IMG/VR virus record: IMGVR_UViG_3300012929_000009
Coordinates: 1-45,185 of that record
Length of the DNA: 45,185 bases
Origin: a virus
Reading direction: 5' to 3' (one strand)
The notes under the pieces were generated by a model. That model ran no database searches. It worked only from the letters and a program-made list of their open reading frames with translations, and had not been told where the DNA came from. This document shows, one piece after another, positions 7,002 to 13,636 of the stretch. The number at the start of each line of letters is the position of its first letter. The first letter of the stretch is position 1. The translations under genes and the position numbers were made by a program.

Positions 7002-7009
7002 ACCTACCG
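6996..7009. promoter_or_regulatory. Repressor operator O4, containing the repressor stop codon
   Basis: CGGTAGACCTACCG, identical to O1. The repressor's TAG stop (6999-7001) is inside it. It ends eight bases before the rightward -35. Confidence 0.75.
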
Positions 7010-7016
7010 ATTTCTC

Positions 7017-7045
7017 TTGACCGGTAGCCTTACCGGTTTTATGGT
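7017..7045 (+). promoter_or_regulatory. Rightward promoter
   Basis: TTGACC (7017-7022), a 17-base spacer and TATGGT (7040-7045) form a sigma70-like promoter for the rightward early arm. O5 fills the spacer, mirroring the leftward promoter. Confidence 0.65.
7022..7035. promoter_or_regulatory. Repressor operator O5
   Basis: CGGTAGCCTTACCG, a perfect CGGTA-N4-TACCG site (extended to CCGGTA/TACCGG), overlaps the last base of the -35 and the promoter spacer. It is 26 bases from O4. Confidence 0.75.
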
Positions 7046-7069
7046 GATTTCCGTCAAAGGAGATCGCCA

Positions 7070-7390
7070 GTGCGTCGCACGTGCCAAGATTGCGGAAATA
7101 CCTGCGAAGTCCACAAAGGACAACATAGGAATAATTGGCGGTGCCGAACGTGCGCGCGCAAGCGGCAGCACAGCATCTCCGCATTACACCGAGCAGTGAG
7201 ACGATCCGTCAGGGATGGGATCGTAATCAAATTGAGCTGCGAAATCTGCGGCTCTGAAAAATCCGAAGCTCATCACGACGATTACGCCGCACCGCTCGAC
7301 GTGCGCTGGCTATGTCGTGCTCATCATCGCCAACATCACGTTCAACATGGCCCCGGTCTGAACGCCTTTTCCGAGGAGACTTCCGCATGA
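7070..7390 (+). CDS. HNH-like zinc-finger protein
   Basis: A 106-residue protein starting at GTG 7070 with AAGGAG seven bases upstream. The N-terminus has C-x2-C...C-x2-C (CQDCGNTC, CRTC) and the C-terminal half has CEICG, then EAHHDDYAAPLDVRWLCRAHHRQHH, the layout of HNH-type phage endonucleases. It could nick DNA in recombination or packaging; the N-terminal zinc ribbon may give DNA binding. It is the first gene of the rightward arm, under direct repressor control. Confidence 0.75.
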   Translation: MRRTCQDCGNTCEVHKGQHRNNWRCRTCARKRQHSISALHRAVRRSVRDGIVIKLSCEICGSEKSEAHHDDYAAPLDVRWLCRAHHRQHHVQHGPGLNAFSEETSA

Positions 7391-7587
7391 GCCCAGCATT
7401 CTGCGCCGACGGCTACACCATCTATCGCGACTGGTGTCTCGAACATCACCGCATGCCGCCGACACGCGCATGGTGGGATCATTGGTCCCCGCAGTGGCGC
7501 AAGTCGCCGCCGGCCCGCGTGCTCTCCGAGGACGAGTTCGACATTGAAACCGAGCAGCGGGAGGGCTGGACTTATGATCCTTCCTGA
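7387..7587 (+). CDS. Hypothetical protein, 66 aa
   Basis: A 66-residue tryptophan-rich protein (DWCLEHH, RAWWDHWSPQW). Start ATG 7387 overlaps the HNH stop as ATGA. No family recognised. Confidence 0.65.
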   Translation: MSPAFCADGYTIYRDWCLEHHRMPPTRAWWDHWSPQWRKSPPARVLSEDEFDIETEQREGWTYDPS

Positions 7588-7747
7588 GCTCTGCGGCGCC
7601 AAAGAGGTCGCCGTCCTCGTCAAGTGCATGCCGAACATTGAGGCCTGCGCCGAGCTGATCGAATTGTACGCCAGGAATGTTGCGGCCGGCGCCAAGCTGG
7701 ATCGCACGCTCGCGGATTTCGATCGCATCCAGACACGTGTCGCCTAG
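7574..7747 (+). CDS. Hypothetical protein, 57 aa
   Basis: A 57-residue, mostly helical protein (MPNIEACAELIELYARNVAA) overlapping the previous gene by 14 bases. Unknown function. Confidence 0.6.
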   Translation: MILPELCGAKEVAVLVKCMPNIEACAELIELYARNVAAGAKLDRTLADFDRIQTRVA

Positions 7748-7758
7748 GAGTTTGCCCA

Positions 7759-7851
7759 ATGATCAAGCTTGCAATCGGCCTGCTGTTCGAAGCGGCCGCC
7801 ATCAGCTTCTTCGTCTTCGCTTCTCAGTTTCTCGCGGAGTTACTGGCATGA
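7759..7851 (+). CDS. 30-aa membrane peptide
   Basis: A 30-residue product that is almost entirely one hydrophobic helix (LAIGLLFEAAAISFFVFASQ). AGGAG lies about nine bases before its ATG and its stop overlaps the next gene as ATGA. Unknown role. Confidence 0.6.
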   Translation: MIKLAIGLLFEAAAISFFVFASQFLAELLA

Positions 7852-7955
7852 CGAAACGGCATCCCTACGAAATCAACCTGTGGTCTACCGGGCTTATCGC
7901 GGTGGCCGCCCTCGTGATCGGGATTTTGGGCCTGACAGCGGTGATGACGCCATGA
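7848..7955 (+). CDS. 35-aa membrane peptide
   Basis: A basic N-terminus (MTKRHPYEINLW) is followed by one membrane helix (GLIAVAALVIGILGLTAV). Coupled by ATGA overlaps on both sides. Unknown role. Confidence 0.6.
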   Translation: MTKRHPYEINLWSTGLIAVAALVIGILGLTAVMTP

Positions 7956-8098
7956 CTGCTTACAACTGGTTCATGCTCTGGATCGATATCAACGCCATCG
8001 TTTTCACGGGGGTGATCGCAAATTCCGGAATGGCAGGATTGCGCGAGGTCAAGCAAGCATTGATCGACCGGCTCAAGCGCGGAGTATACGGGCGATGA
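7952..8098 (+). CDS. 48-aa possible membrane-associated protein
   Basis: An N-terminal hydrophobic segment (WFMLWIDINAIVFTGVIA) precedes a basic amphipathic helix (LREVKQALIDRLKRGVYG). ATGA overlaps on both sides. It is the third consecutive tiny hydrophobic gene here, which may form a functional group. Confidence 0.6.
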   Translation: MTAYNWFMLWIDINAIVFTGVIANSGMAGLREVKQALIDRLKRGVYGR

Positions 8099-8298
8099 GC
8101 ATATTTTGCCCAGACCTGTTTCCAACGCGTCGAACCAGCGGCCGAACACCAGCGCGAGACGCCTATCTGCGCGCAAACCCCGATATCTCCGCCGCGATCC
8201 TCGCCGACGCCATGGGCCTGAGCGAGGCGTTCATCATCAGGTACCAGCTCAAGTTGGGCTTAAGGAAGTTCGCGCCGTGCGGGAGGAAAAAGACATGA
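8095..8298 (+). CDS. Small HTH-like protein, 67 aa
   Basis: A 67-residue basic protein in which ISAAILADAMGLSEAFIIRY looks like a helix-turn-helix (helix, AxxMGLS turn, recognition helix). It may bind DNA; no specific family is assigned. ATGA overlaps at both ends. Confidence 0.65.
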   Translation: MSIFCPDLFPTRRTSGRTPARDAYLRANPDISAAILADAMGLSEAFIIRYQLKLGLRKFAPCGRKKT

Positions 8299-8534
8299 TG
8301 CCGATTGAGGAAATCGTACAATTCGCTCTCGACGATGAGCCAGTTGGACAATCTGTAAATTCGATATTGAATGCCTTGGATGATCTCATAGCAATGGCTG
8401 CCAATCCTGCAACGGTCAACGAGATCGCAGCGGAAGCCATCGGGATTGGGCAGATCAGGTCGAGGGCGGAATTAATTCTCTCATTCCTTGAGGCGCGAAA
8501 AACGTTGAGCCTGAAGGTTGTCAAAAATGGCTAA
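8295..8534 (+). CDS. Hypothetical helical protein, 79 aa
   Basis: A 79-residue helical protein (SVNSILNALDDLIAMAANPA). Two adjacent ATGs exist at 8295 and 8298; the first overlaps the upstream stop as ATGA and a GGGAGG precedes it. It overlaps the Rad52-like gene by eight bases and may be a recombination accessory by position. Confidence 0.65.
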   Translation: MMPIEEIVQFALDDEPVGQSVNSILNALDDLIAMAANPATVNEIAAEAIGIGQIRSRAELILSFLEARKTLSLKVVKNG

Positions 8535-9204
8535 TTTCGAAACCGATCAAGCGTTGTTCGATGAACTTTGCCGGCCGTTTGCTGCCGAGGAGATCGATTG
8601 GCGGATTGGTTCGACAACGAAGGACAAAGCCAAGGGTATGGCCTTGTCCTATATGGACGCTCGCGCCGTGATGGATCGGCTTGATGGCGTCTGCGGTCCC
8701 GGCGGATGGCAATGCAACTATGCGCTCACCGGGCCGATCGCGGTTTGCAATATCGGCATCCGAATGCCTTCAGGGGAATGGATCTGGAAGGCTGATGGCG
8801 CCGGAGCAACTGACGTCGAAGGCGAAAAAGGAATGCTGAGCGATGCCCTGAAGCGCGCAGCCGTGCGCTGGGGTGTGGGCCGCTACCTTTACGAGATGAA
8901 GGCTCCTTGGGTTGCTCTCGAGGCCGCTGGAAACTCCTATCGGATTCCTGAAGCCGAGCGAAAGAAACTTGACCAGGTTCATGAGGATTTCTGCAATTCG
9001 GCTGGATGGGGGCTCCGTGCCGGAAGGGTCGCCTATTCGTTCGCAAATCAGGTCGTGAAGCACTTTGTCACCAGCGCGGCTGAGGCCATCGATCTCAAAG
9101 AGCGGAACGCAGGAATGATTGCACAGATGCCGGTCGGGATGCGCAAGCATCTCTCTGAGACCCTTGATCGGATCGGCGCCAAAAGTTCTGAGGCTGCGGA
9201 ATAA
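8527..9204 (+). CDS. Rad52/22-family single-strand annealing protein
   Basis: A 225-residue member of the Rad52-like recombinases. The signature region is WRIGSTTKDKAKGMALSYMD, GPGGWQCNY and DVEGEKGMLSDALKRAAVRW with GVGRYLYEM (residues about 20-130), the conserved annealing core. The C-terminal 60 residues are variable and may contact a single-strand binding protein. It anneals complementary strands for phage recombination and genome repair. No RecE/lambda-exo-type exonuclease was seen nearby; the HNH and VRR-NUC proteins may supply nuclease activity. A TTG start three codons earlier is possible. Confidence 0.88.
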   Translation: MANFETDQALFDELCRPFAAEEIDWRIGSTTKDKAKGMALSYMDARAVMDRLDGVCGPGGWQCNYALTGPIAVCNIGIRMPSGEWIWKADGAGATDVEGEKGMLSDALKRAAVRWGVGRYLYEMKAPWVALEAAGNSYRIPEAERKKLDQVHEDFCNSAGWGLRAGRVAYSFANQVVKHFVTSAAEAIDLKERNAGMIAQMPVGMRKHLSETLDRIGAKSSEAAE

Positions 9205-9362
9205 TGCGAGATCGAATCGATGTCGAGAAAGCAATCCTTCTGTACTTTTTCTTTCGCAACTGGAGACATGTTGCGATGCAGATGCGCCGGAAGAATGGCA
9301 TGCGCTATACGACAGACGCGATCATGCGAGCTGTTCGAAAGCACGATCTGAGACTGCAATGA
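9204..9362 (+). CDS. Small basic HTH-like protein, 52 aa
   Basis: A 52-residue basic protein (VEKAILLYFFFRNWRHVAMQ, then TTDAIMRAVRKHD) that resembles short helix-turn-helix proteins of rhizobial phages. Its ATG overlaps the Rad52 gene's TAA as TAATG, and its stop overlaps the next ATG. Function unknown. Confidence 0.65.
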   Translation: MRDRIDVEKAILLYFFFRNWRHVAMQMRRKNGMRYTTDAIMRAVRKHDLRLQ

Positions 9363-9676
9363 ATACAAATCTACCATGGTCCGAGCAATTTCGCATCGTT
9401 GCAAAGCAATGGGTTGATGCAGATGCAGGCGCTTCTCTCTTGGAGGACACCAAGAGCGCTGTCCTATCTGAGCGCATGCAGGCTCTTGGAGATATCCCGG
9501 TTTCGAAAGCTGAGGCGACTGTCAAAGCCTCTCCGGAATGGCGCGATCACGTCGAGAAGATGGTTAATGCCAGGAAGCAGGCGAACCGGCTCAAGGTCCA
9601 GATGGAATATCTGCGGATGAAATTCTCGGAATGGCAATCGCACGAAGCGACGAAGCGAACGGAAGCCAGGCTATGA
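9359..9676 (+). CDS. Conserved coiled-coil phage protein, 105 aa
   Basis: A 105-residue protein with a conserved-looking start (NLPWSEQFRIVAKQWVDADA) and a long helix ending LEYLRMKFSEWQSHEATKR. I recognise the pattern from alphaproteobacterial phages, where it lies beside Rad52- or RecT-like genes, but no function is known. Starts at ATG 9359 as an ATGA overlap. Recombination accessory is the best guess. Confidence 0.75.
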   Translation: MNTNLPWSEQFRIVAKQWVDADAGASLLEDTKSAVLSERMQALGDIPVSKAEATVKASPEWRDHVEKMVNARKQANRLKVQMEYLRMKFSEWQSHEATKRTEARL

Positions 9677-9975
9677 TCGAACTCAGACAGCGCCAGCCAA
9701 GGGAACGTGACGAGAAGCATTTGGACTTCATCCGCTCGCTTCCCTGCTGCATATGCGGAGATGACATTCATACGGAGGCTGCTCACATCCGCGCCGGTTC
9801 TATTGAGAACGGAAAAGTTTATACGGGGATTGGCGAGAAGCCAAGTGATGCATGGGTTTTGCCGCTCTGCAACGGACATCACCGAGAGCAGCACTCGATG
9901 AATGAAATGAAGTTCTGGGAAAAATACGAGATCAATCCATTCCTCCTAGCAATCTCATTGCAGAGGCCGAAATGA
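9673..9975 (+). CDS. HNH-type nuclease-like protein (DUF968-like)
   Basis: A 100-residue protein with CCICGDDIHTEAAHIRAG and, downstream, LPLCNGHHREQH. This Cys-x2-Cys, AAH, Cys-x2-HH pattern matches the small HNH or DUF968 nucleases near phage recombination genes. It could cut recombination or replication intermediates. ATGA overlap with the coiled-coil gene; the longer in-frame start is not preferred. Confidence 0.78.
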   Translation: MIELRQRQPRERDEKHLDFIRSLPCCICGDDIHTEAAHIRAGSIENGKVYTGIGEKPSDAWVLPLCNGHHREQHSMNEMKFWEKYEINPFLLAISLQRPK

Positions 9976-10094
9976 GAAGGATGGATCATGTCGCTCTTGC
10001 TGCAATCATGTTCTTCGGAGGCTGCCTGGTGGTTGCCATACTAGCTGGACTTGGAGTGATGGCAGGACCGGCATGTTCAGGCTTCTGCCCATGA
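9972..10094 (+). CDS. 40-aa membrane peptide
   Basis: A single hydrophobic helix (LAAIMFFGGCLVVAILAGLG) with two further cysteines near the C-terminus (ACSGFC). ATGA overlaps at both ends. Unknown role. Confidence 0.6.
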   Translation: MRRMDHVALAAIMFFGGCLVVAILAGLGVMAGPACSGFCP

Positions 10095-10273
10095 GAAGCA
10101 CCGCACGAAACAACGGCAATTGGTGGCGGTTTCGGTTCGAGGACGAAATCGAGAAACAGGAGCGTCATTCATGGAAAAGAGCTACGCGGAACGCGCAGAC
10201 AGCGGCGAACTTCCGCCATTCGATCCAGAACGGCAATTCGACCGAGACATCGAACGATATCTTAAGGAAGTGA
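10091..10273 (+). CDS. Hypothetical basic protein, 60 aa
   Basis: A 60-residue basic protein (NNGNWWRFRFEDEIEKQERH, SWKRATRNAQTAANF). Its second half overlaps the gene at 10171 in another frame by 103 bases. ATGA coupling and the RFEDEIEKQERHSWKRATRN pattern, which I recall from related phages, support it. Confidence 0.6.
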   Translation: MRSTARNNGNWWRFRFEDEIEKQERHSWKRATRNAQTAANFRHSIQNGNSTETSNDILRK

Positions 10274-10314
10274 CAGAGGAAGAAGTTTCGGTTCTGAGAA
10301 ACAAAGGCAAATGA
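10171..10314 (+). CDS. Hypothetical acidic protein, 47 aa
   Basis: A 47-residue acidic protein starting at 10171 after GGAG, out of frame within the preceding gene. The stop overlaps the next start as ATGA. Composition (FDRDIERYLKEVTEEEVSVL) looks like a real helical peptide, so both overlapping genes may be used. Confidence 0.5.
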   Translation: MEKSYAERADSGELPPFDPERQFDRDIERYLKEVTEEEVSVLRNKGK

Positions 10315-10499
10315 GAAAACCAAATTTGCATAAGCGAATGTACGCCGTGTCTTTAGAGCGGGTCGGCATCATCGCTGGAACCATGGCGTATACGCGCCGT
10401 GCGGCTATTGAACATTTCACGCCGCTTGGGAATTGGGAAAAGTACAAGCGGGAAGGATATCGAACGGTTATGACTCGCGTCGAGATCATCCGTCGTTGA
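10311..10499 (+). CDS. Hypothetical basic protein, 62 aa
   Basis: A 62-residue basic protein (AYTRRAAIEHFTPLGNWEKY) with ATGA overlap to the previous gene. No family recognised. A 69-base gap with no clear promoter follows. Confidence 0.65.
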   Translation: MRKPNLHKRMYAVSLERVGIIAGTMAYTRRAAIEHFTPLGNWEKYKREGYRTVMTRVEIIRR

Positions 10500-10568
10500 T
10501 TGGGAATCAGCGGAAGAGAATAAGCACTCACACACTTACCTGTGTCCCCCGCCTAGGAACATTGAACG

Positions 10569-10739
10569 ATGAAGATCCATAACATCAGCAGCGTCGAGAT
10601 TATCGAAGTGATTCGTGTTTCGATCACGGCCGGAACAGGCGTCGATGAGACTGACGTGCTCAGGCCAGCCTTCCAATATTGGTCGAAGGATGGAGAACTG
10701 CTCGCCGAAACTGATCAGTACGCAAAAAAGGAATCCTGA
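10569..10739 (+). CDS. Hypothetical protein, 56 aa
   Basis: A 56-residue protein (NISSVEIIEVIRVSITAGTG, then VLRPAFQYWSKDGELLAETD) resembling a small beta-sheet phage protein. GGAA precedes the ATG by nine bases. Unknown function. Confidence 0.65.
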   Translation: MKIHNISSVEIIEVIRVSITAGTGVDETDVLRPAFQYWSKDGELLAETDQYAKKES

Positions 10740-10740
10740 C

Positions 10741-10923
10741 ATGAGCTATCTCTGGGATTTCCTCCACAGCTTGCGGTACGGCCCGACGCCAATCACGCGC
10801 GATCAACTCGGCAAGCTCGGTGGGAATCCTCATTTTGTCGAGCCGCCCTACGATCCGATCAGCGACAGGCTGCAAGGCGTTGCGCCGGACTGGAAGCGAA
10901 ACGAGAGGGAGAAGCAGGGATGA
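10741..10923 (+). CDS. Hypothetical protein, 60 aa
   Basis: A 60-residue protein (YLWDFLHSLRYGPTPITRDQ) with AAGGA eight bases upstream. The start at 10741 lies one base after the previous stop, and it ends in an ATGA overlap. No family recognised. Confidence 0.65.
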   Translation: MSYLWDFLHSLRYGPTPITRDQLGKLGGNPHFVEPPYDPISDRLQGVAPDWKRNEREKQG

Positions 10924-11339
10924 GCGATCTGGATGCCGAATCTCCCCTCAAAGACGCGCACGATAATCTGAAGGCCGCCATTGAGGAGATGAAGAGCATC
11001 GGCAACGAGCCGTCAATGTCGATCTATAAGGCCATGCACGCATTGACTTATGCATTAAGGGAGGCGAACGAGCGCGTCCACTACGCCGAGGGAACGGCCG
11101 CGCTCGCGATGAAGCACCGGGACGAAGCGGAGGCCAAGCTCGCGGATGCGAGGAAGGCGCTGGAGCCGTTCTCTGATGCCGCCCGCTCGTTTACGTCAGC
11201 GATCGGGCCGGACGGAATCGATGATGGTGTAGCCGTGACCGTTAAAATGCATGGCGCCCAATATGAGATCGTTATGTCAACTGAAGACTTCAGTCGCGCC
11301 CGAGCAACATTAACAGGCGAAGAAGGAAACCAACCATGA
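10920..11339 (+). CDS. Hypothetical coiled-coil protein, 139 aa
   Basis: A 139-residue protein with a long helical first part (residues 10-85, alanine- and glutamate-rich, e.g. MKHRDEAEAKLADARKALEP) followed by a small beta-rich end (VAVTVKMHGAQYEIVMSTED). Coupled by ATGA on both sides. No family recognised. Confidence 0.7.
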   Translation: MSDLDAESPLKDAHDNLKAAIEEMKSIGNEPSMSIYKAMHALTYALREANERVHYAEGTAALAMKHRDEAEAKLADARKALEPFSDAARSFTSAIGPDGIDDGVAVTVKMHGAQYEIVMSTEDFSRARATLTGEEGNQP

Positions 11340-11464
11340 TGCAGGCAATGTTTGCCGGAATTGCCGCCGGTCTGACAGTTATCTGCGTGATCGTTGCCGT
11401 TGCGATTGGTTTGGCGGGCATCGCCTATGTTGTAGGTGCCGTGATTGCCAACTTTTTGTTTTAA
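11336..11464 (+). CDS. 42-aa membrane peptide
   Basis: Almost wholly hydrophobic, with one long or two short membrane helices (GLTVICVIVAVAIGLAGIAY). ATG at 11336 overlaps the previous stop; a second ATG follows at once. Unknown role. Confidence 0.6.
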   Translation: MMQAMFAGIAAGLTVICVIVAVAIGLAGIAYVVGAVIANFLF

Positions 11465-11484
11465 CTTCTGCGAAGGAAAATCAG

Positions 11485-11706
11485 ATGATTGACCCACTAT
11501 ACGATAGCCGCAATCCTAACCACGATCGGATAGGTGGCCTTCGCGTGATGCGCTGTTCCATCTGCGACTGGCCGATGGCGGAGAGCCGGGAGAGGGGTTG
11601 CATACCCGGCGATTGTTCGTATCGCCCTGACAATCCGGTCGAGCAATGGCGCATCAAAGAGCGTCGAGATTCCATAAAGACCGCTTCAGGCAAACAAGGA
11701 GATTGA
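11485..11706 (+). CDS. Cysteine-containing hypothetical protein, 73 aa
   Basis: A 73-residue protein with C-x2-C (RCSICDWP) and two more cysteines (GCIPGDC), a likely zinc knuckle. AAGGA lies upstream of the ATG. No family recognised. Confidence 0.65.
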   Translation: MIDPLYDSRNPNHDRIGGLRVMRCSICDWPMAESRERGCIPGDCSYRPDNPVEQWRIKERRDSIKTASGKQGD

Positions 11707-11707
11707 G

Positions 11708-12040
11708 ATGCTTTATGACAAGCGTTGGGACAAGACCGCAGTCAAAGCCGATCCGTTCACGCTGGATAGCCTGATAGCATGGCTGGAGAAGCAGCCGGCG
11801 GACGATACCTACTGCTACATCGATAATGGCATGTGTCTGCTCGCTCAATATTTTACGGCTAGCGGGTTTTCGAGAGTCTCCGTGTATAGCACAAAATTCC
11901 AATGGCATGATGGCCAGCGCAAGCTGCCTCCACACTTCAATAAAATCGCAATCGGTTTGACGATGCTCCCAGAGCGCACCTTTGGTGCTGCTCTTGAGCG
12001 AGCGAACAGAATCAAAAGCCGACGCCGCGCGCAGCATTAA
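11708..12040 (+). CDS. Hypothetical protein, 110 aa
   Basis: A 110-residue protein (SLIAWLEKQPADDTYCYIDN, then AIGLTMLPERTFGAALERAN) with a basic tail. GGAG seven bases before the ATG. I recall similar small early proteins in alphaproteobacterial phages without known function. Confidence 0.7.
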   Translation: MLYDKRWDKTAVKADPFTLDSLIAWLEKQPADDTYCYIDNGMCLLAQYFTASGFSRVSVYSTKFQWHDGQRKLPPHFNKIAIGLTMLPERTFGAALERANRIKSRRRAQH

Positions 12041-12061
12041 CGAGTTGCAAAGGCACATAAC

Positions 12062-12394
12062 ATGCGAACGCGAGACAAGTTGGCAAGCGAGCTTCGGAAG
12101 ATCGGCTCCAACTCGCCGGCAGACAAGGCCGCCAAGTACGAGGCTTTCGCCAAACGTGCAGAGACAGGCGAGTTCGACGATTACGCCGATACGTACACAT
12201 GCCCGATCACTCAGCTTTATTCCGAGCTGATGGCCGCCGGCCTCCGAACCTTTGCGTCCCGCGTTGCCAATGGCGAGTTCGATGCGACCAAGGAAGAAAG
12301 CGACGAATGGGCCCGGAGCCCATCGGGACAGGAAGCGGCCAAACTCTTGTCGCCAGAAATGCGCAAGGTGCTTGGTCTAGACCTCAACAACTAG
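12062..12394 (+). CDS. Hypothetical protein, 110 aa
   Basis: A 110-residue helical protein (DKAAKYEAFAKRAETGEFDD, YSELMAAGLRTFASRVANGE). Two AxRxxxGEFD segments (residues 31-38 and 66-73) suggest an internal duplication. No family recognised. Confidence 0.65.
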   Translation: MRTRDKLASELRKIGSNSPADKAAKYEAFAKRAETGEFDDYADTYTCPITQLYSELMAAGLRTFASRVANGEFDATKEESDEWARSPSGQEAAKLLSPEMRKVLGLDLNN

Positions 12395-12405
12395 GAGAAA
12401 TGACA

Positions 12406-12657
12406 ATGCCCGGCCCCACCATGAACAACCAAGAAGCCATCGAGATGATGAATTGTTGCAAGCAGGAAATCGTCAGTTTGCGGGCGACGATAGACCGACT
12501 GCAACCGAAGGCCGACGCCTATGACAACCTCGCGATTGTCCTGCATCTGTTGCCGCGACAGAGCGTCGGCATGGGAGAAAATGTTGTTTGGGTATTGGAC
12601 AAGCGGATTCGGGAATTGGAGTCAAAGCCGCAGCCTATCGCTGACGCGGCCGAATAA
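12406..12657 (+). CDS. Hypothetical coiled-coil protein, 83 aa
   Basis: An 83-residue protein with a central helix (CCKQEIVSLRATIDRLQPKA). Of two in-frame ATGs, 12406 is preferred because AGGAG lies eight bases upstream; the one at 12400 is too close. It ends in ADAAE, a sequence also seen at other gene ends here. Confidence 0.65.
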   Translation: MPGPTMNNQEAIEMMNCCKQEIVSLRATIDRLQPKADAYDNLAIVLHLLPRQSVGMGENVVWVLDKRIRELESKPQPIADAAE

Positions 12658-12685
12658 ACTAGCCATATCCACTGGGAAAAAGTAC

Positions 12686-12940
12686 ATGACACCTCTTCAG
12701 GTCGCCAGGGCTTGGCATAGCGTGAAAGATGAATGGATTGTGCGTCGGAATAAAATGCATGATCGCAGGCAATGGGAAGTCGTGCATGATTGGGGGCGCA
12801 GCTTGGTATCTGAAGCAACCATGAAAGTTGTTAGTCGACACGAGACGAACGAGGCGGCCATACGCAAGGCAGAACGCCTTGAAGATGCAGCGCGCGGTGC
12901 TGCGGTGCTCGCTGCTTTAACCATCGGAAAAGGCACATGA
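12686..12940 (+). CDS. Hypothetical protein, 84 aa
   Basis: An 84-residue basic helical protein (RQWEVVHDWGRSLVSEATMK, then RKAERLEDAARGAAVLAALT). Stop overlaps the next start as ATGA. No family recognised. Confidence 0.65.
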   Translation: MTPLQVARAWHSVKDEWIVRRNKMHDRRQWEVVHDWGRSLVSEATMKVVSRHETNEAAIRKAERLEDAARGAAVLAALTIGKGT

Positions 12941-13107
12941 TCGAAATAACCGAAAAAATGGTTGAAGACGGAGCGCAGGCGCTGGCGAATGATGTTTGGC
13001 ACCCGCCGGTGCCGTTAAAGAGTCTGTCAAAGCTCGAAGCTGGCAGATTTAGACGCCTCTCTCTCATCGTGCTGAAAGCAGCCCTAACATCGGTTCAAGG
13101 CATATGA
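12937..13107 (+). CDS. Hypothetical protein, 56 aa
   Basis: A 56-residue protein (MVEDGAQALANDVWHPPVPL) with ATGA overlaps on both sides. No family recognised. Confidence 0.6.
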   Translation: MIEITEKMVEDGAQALANDVWHPPVPLKSLSKLEAGRFRRLSLIVLKAALTSVQGI

Positions 13108-13325
13108 TCGACAGAACTCATTTCACGATCGTCTTTGAGGGCGATATCACCAAGCTCAAGGGCAATCCATTGAAGATGGAAACAGCCTACGGAAAGCCTG
13201 TGGCGTCCGGCGCCGGCAATGCTTTTGATGTGATCGAAGGCATTCACGAGATCGAGGATGCGGCGACTAAACTTCTTCAGACCATTAAGAAAAATCTCGA
13301 TCGATCATCGGTACAAGGCACATGA
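13104..13325 (+). CDS. Hypothetical protein, 73 aa
   Basis: A 73-residue protein beginning with a likely beta-strand (HFTIVFEGDITKL) and ending in a helix (EIEDAATKLLQTIKKNL). ATGA overlaps on both sides. Confidence 0.65.
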   Translation: MIDRTHFTIVFEGDITKLKGNPLKMETAYGKPVASGAGNAFDVIEGIHEIEDAATKLLQTIKKNLDRSSVQGT

Positions 13326-13537
13326 CGAAGAAACGGATCGAGCATTGTAAAGCGGCAGCTCGCGCTCACACTGATCTGAATATTTTCTACGGCATTATCG
13401 CGCTGCTGGAGGGGGGTCTGGTCAGTTCTCAAACCTATGCCAACGCCGATCGCATCATAGCCATTTGCAAACGAGAAGCCGCCAAGGCGCTCGTTCGATA
13501 CGACAAGGCAATCGCCCAGAACTCGGAACAGCACTGA
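13322..13537 (+). CDS. Hypothetical protein, 71 aa
   Basis: A 71-residue basic, helical protein (IFYGIIALLEGGLVSSQTYA, then DRIIAICKREAAKALVRYDK). ATGA overlap with the previous gene; the next ATG follows its stop directly. Confidence 0.65.
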   Translation: MTKKRIEHCKAAARAHTDLNIFYGIIALLEGGLVSSQTYANADRIIAICKREAAKALVRYDKAIAQNSEQH

Positions 13538-13636
13538 ATGTCGGACACGCTCGACCATGACACCCGCGATACTCTCTACGTTACAGACGCGGAGCTGATC
13601 CGGCGCATGGGCGTGCCGGAGAAGGTGGCGACATGA
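13538..13636 (+). CDS. 32-aa DUF4224-like fragment next to excisionase
   Basis: A 32-residue peptide (DTLYVTDAELIRRMGVPEKV) that resembles the N-terminus of small DUF4224-type proteins, which sit before phage integrases and may act in excision. The usual tryptophan-containing C-terminal half is missing, so this looks like a shortened version that still keeps ATGA coupling to the excisionase. Confidence 0.55.
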   Translation: MSDTLDHDTRDTLYVTDAELIRRMGVPEKVAT

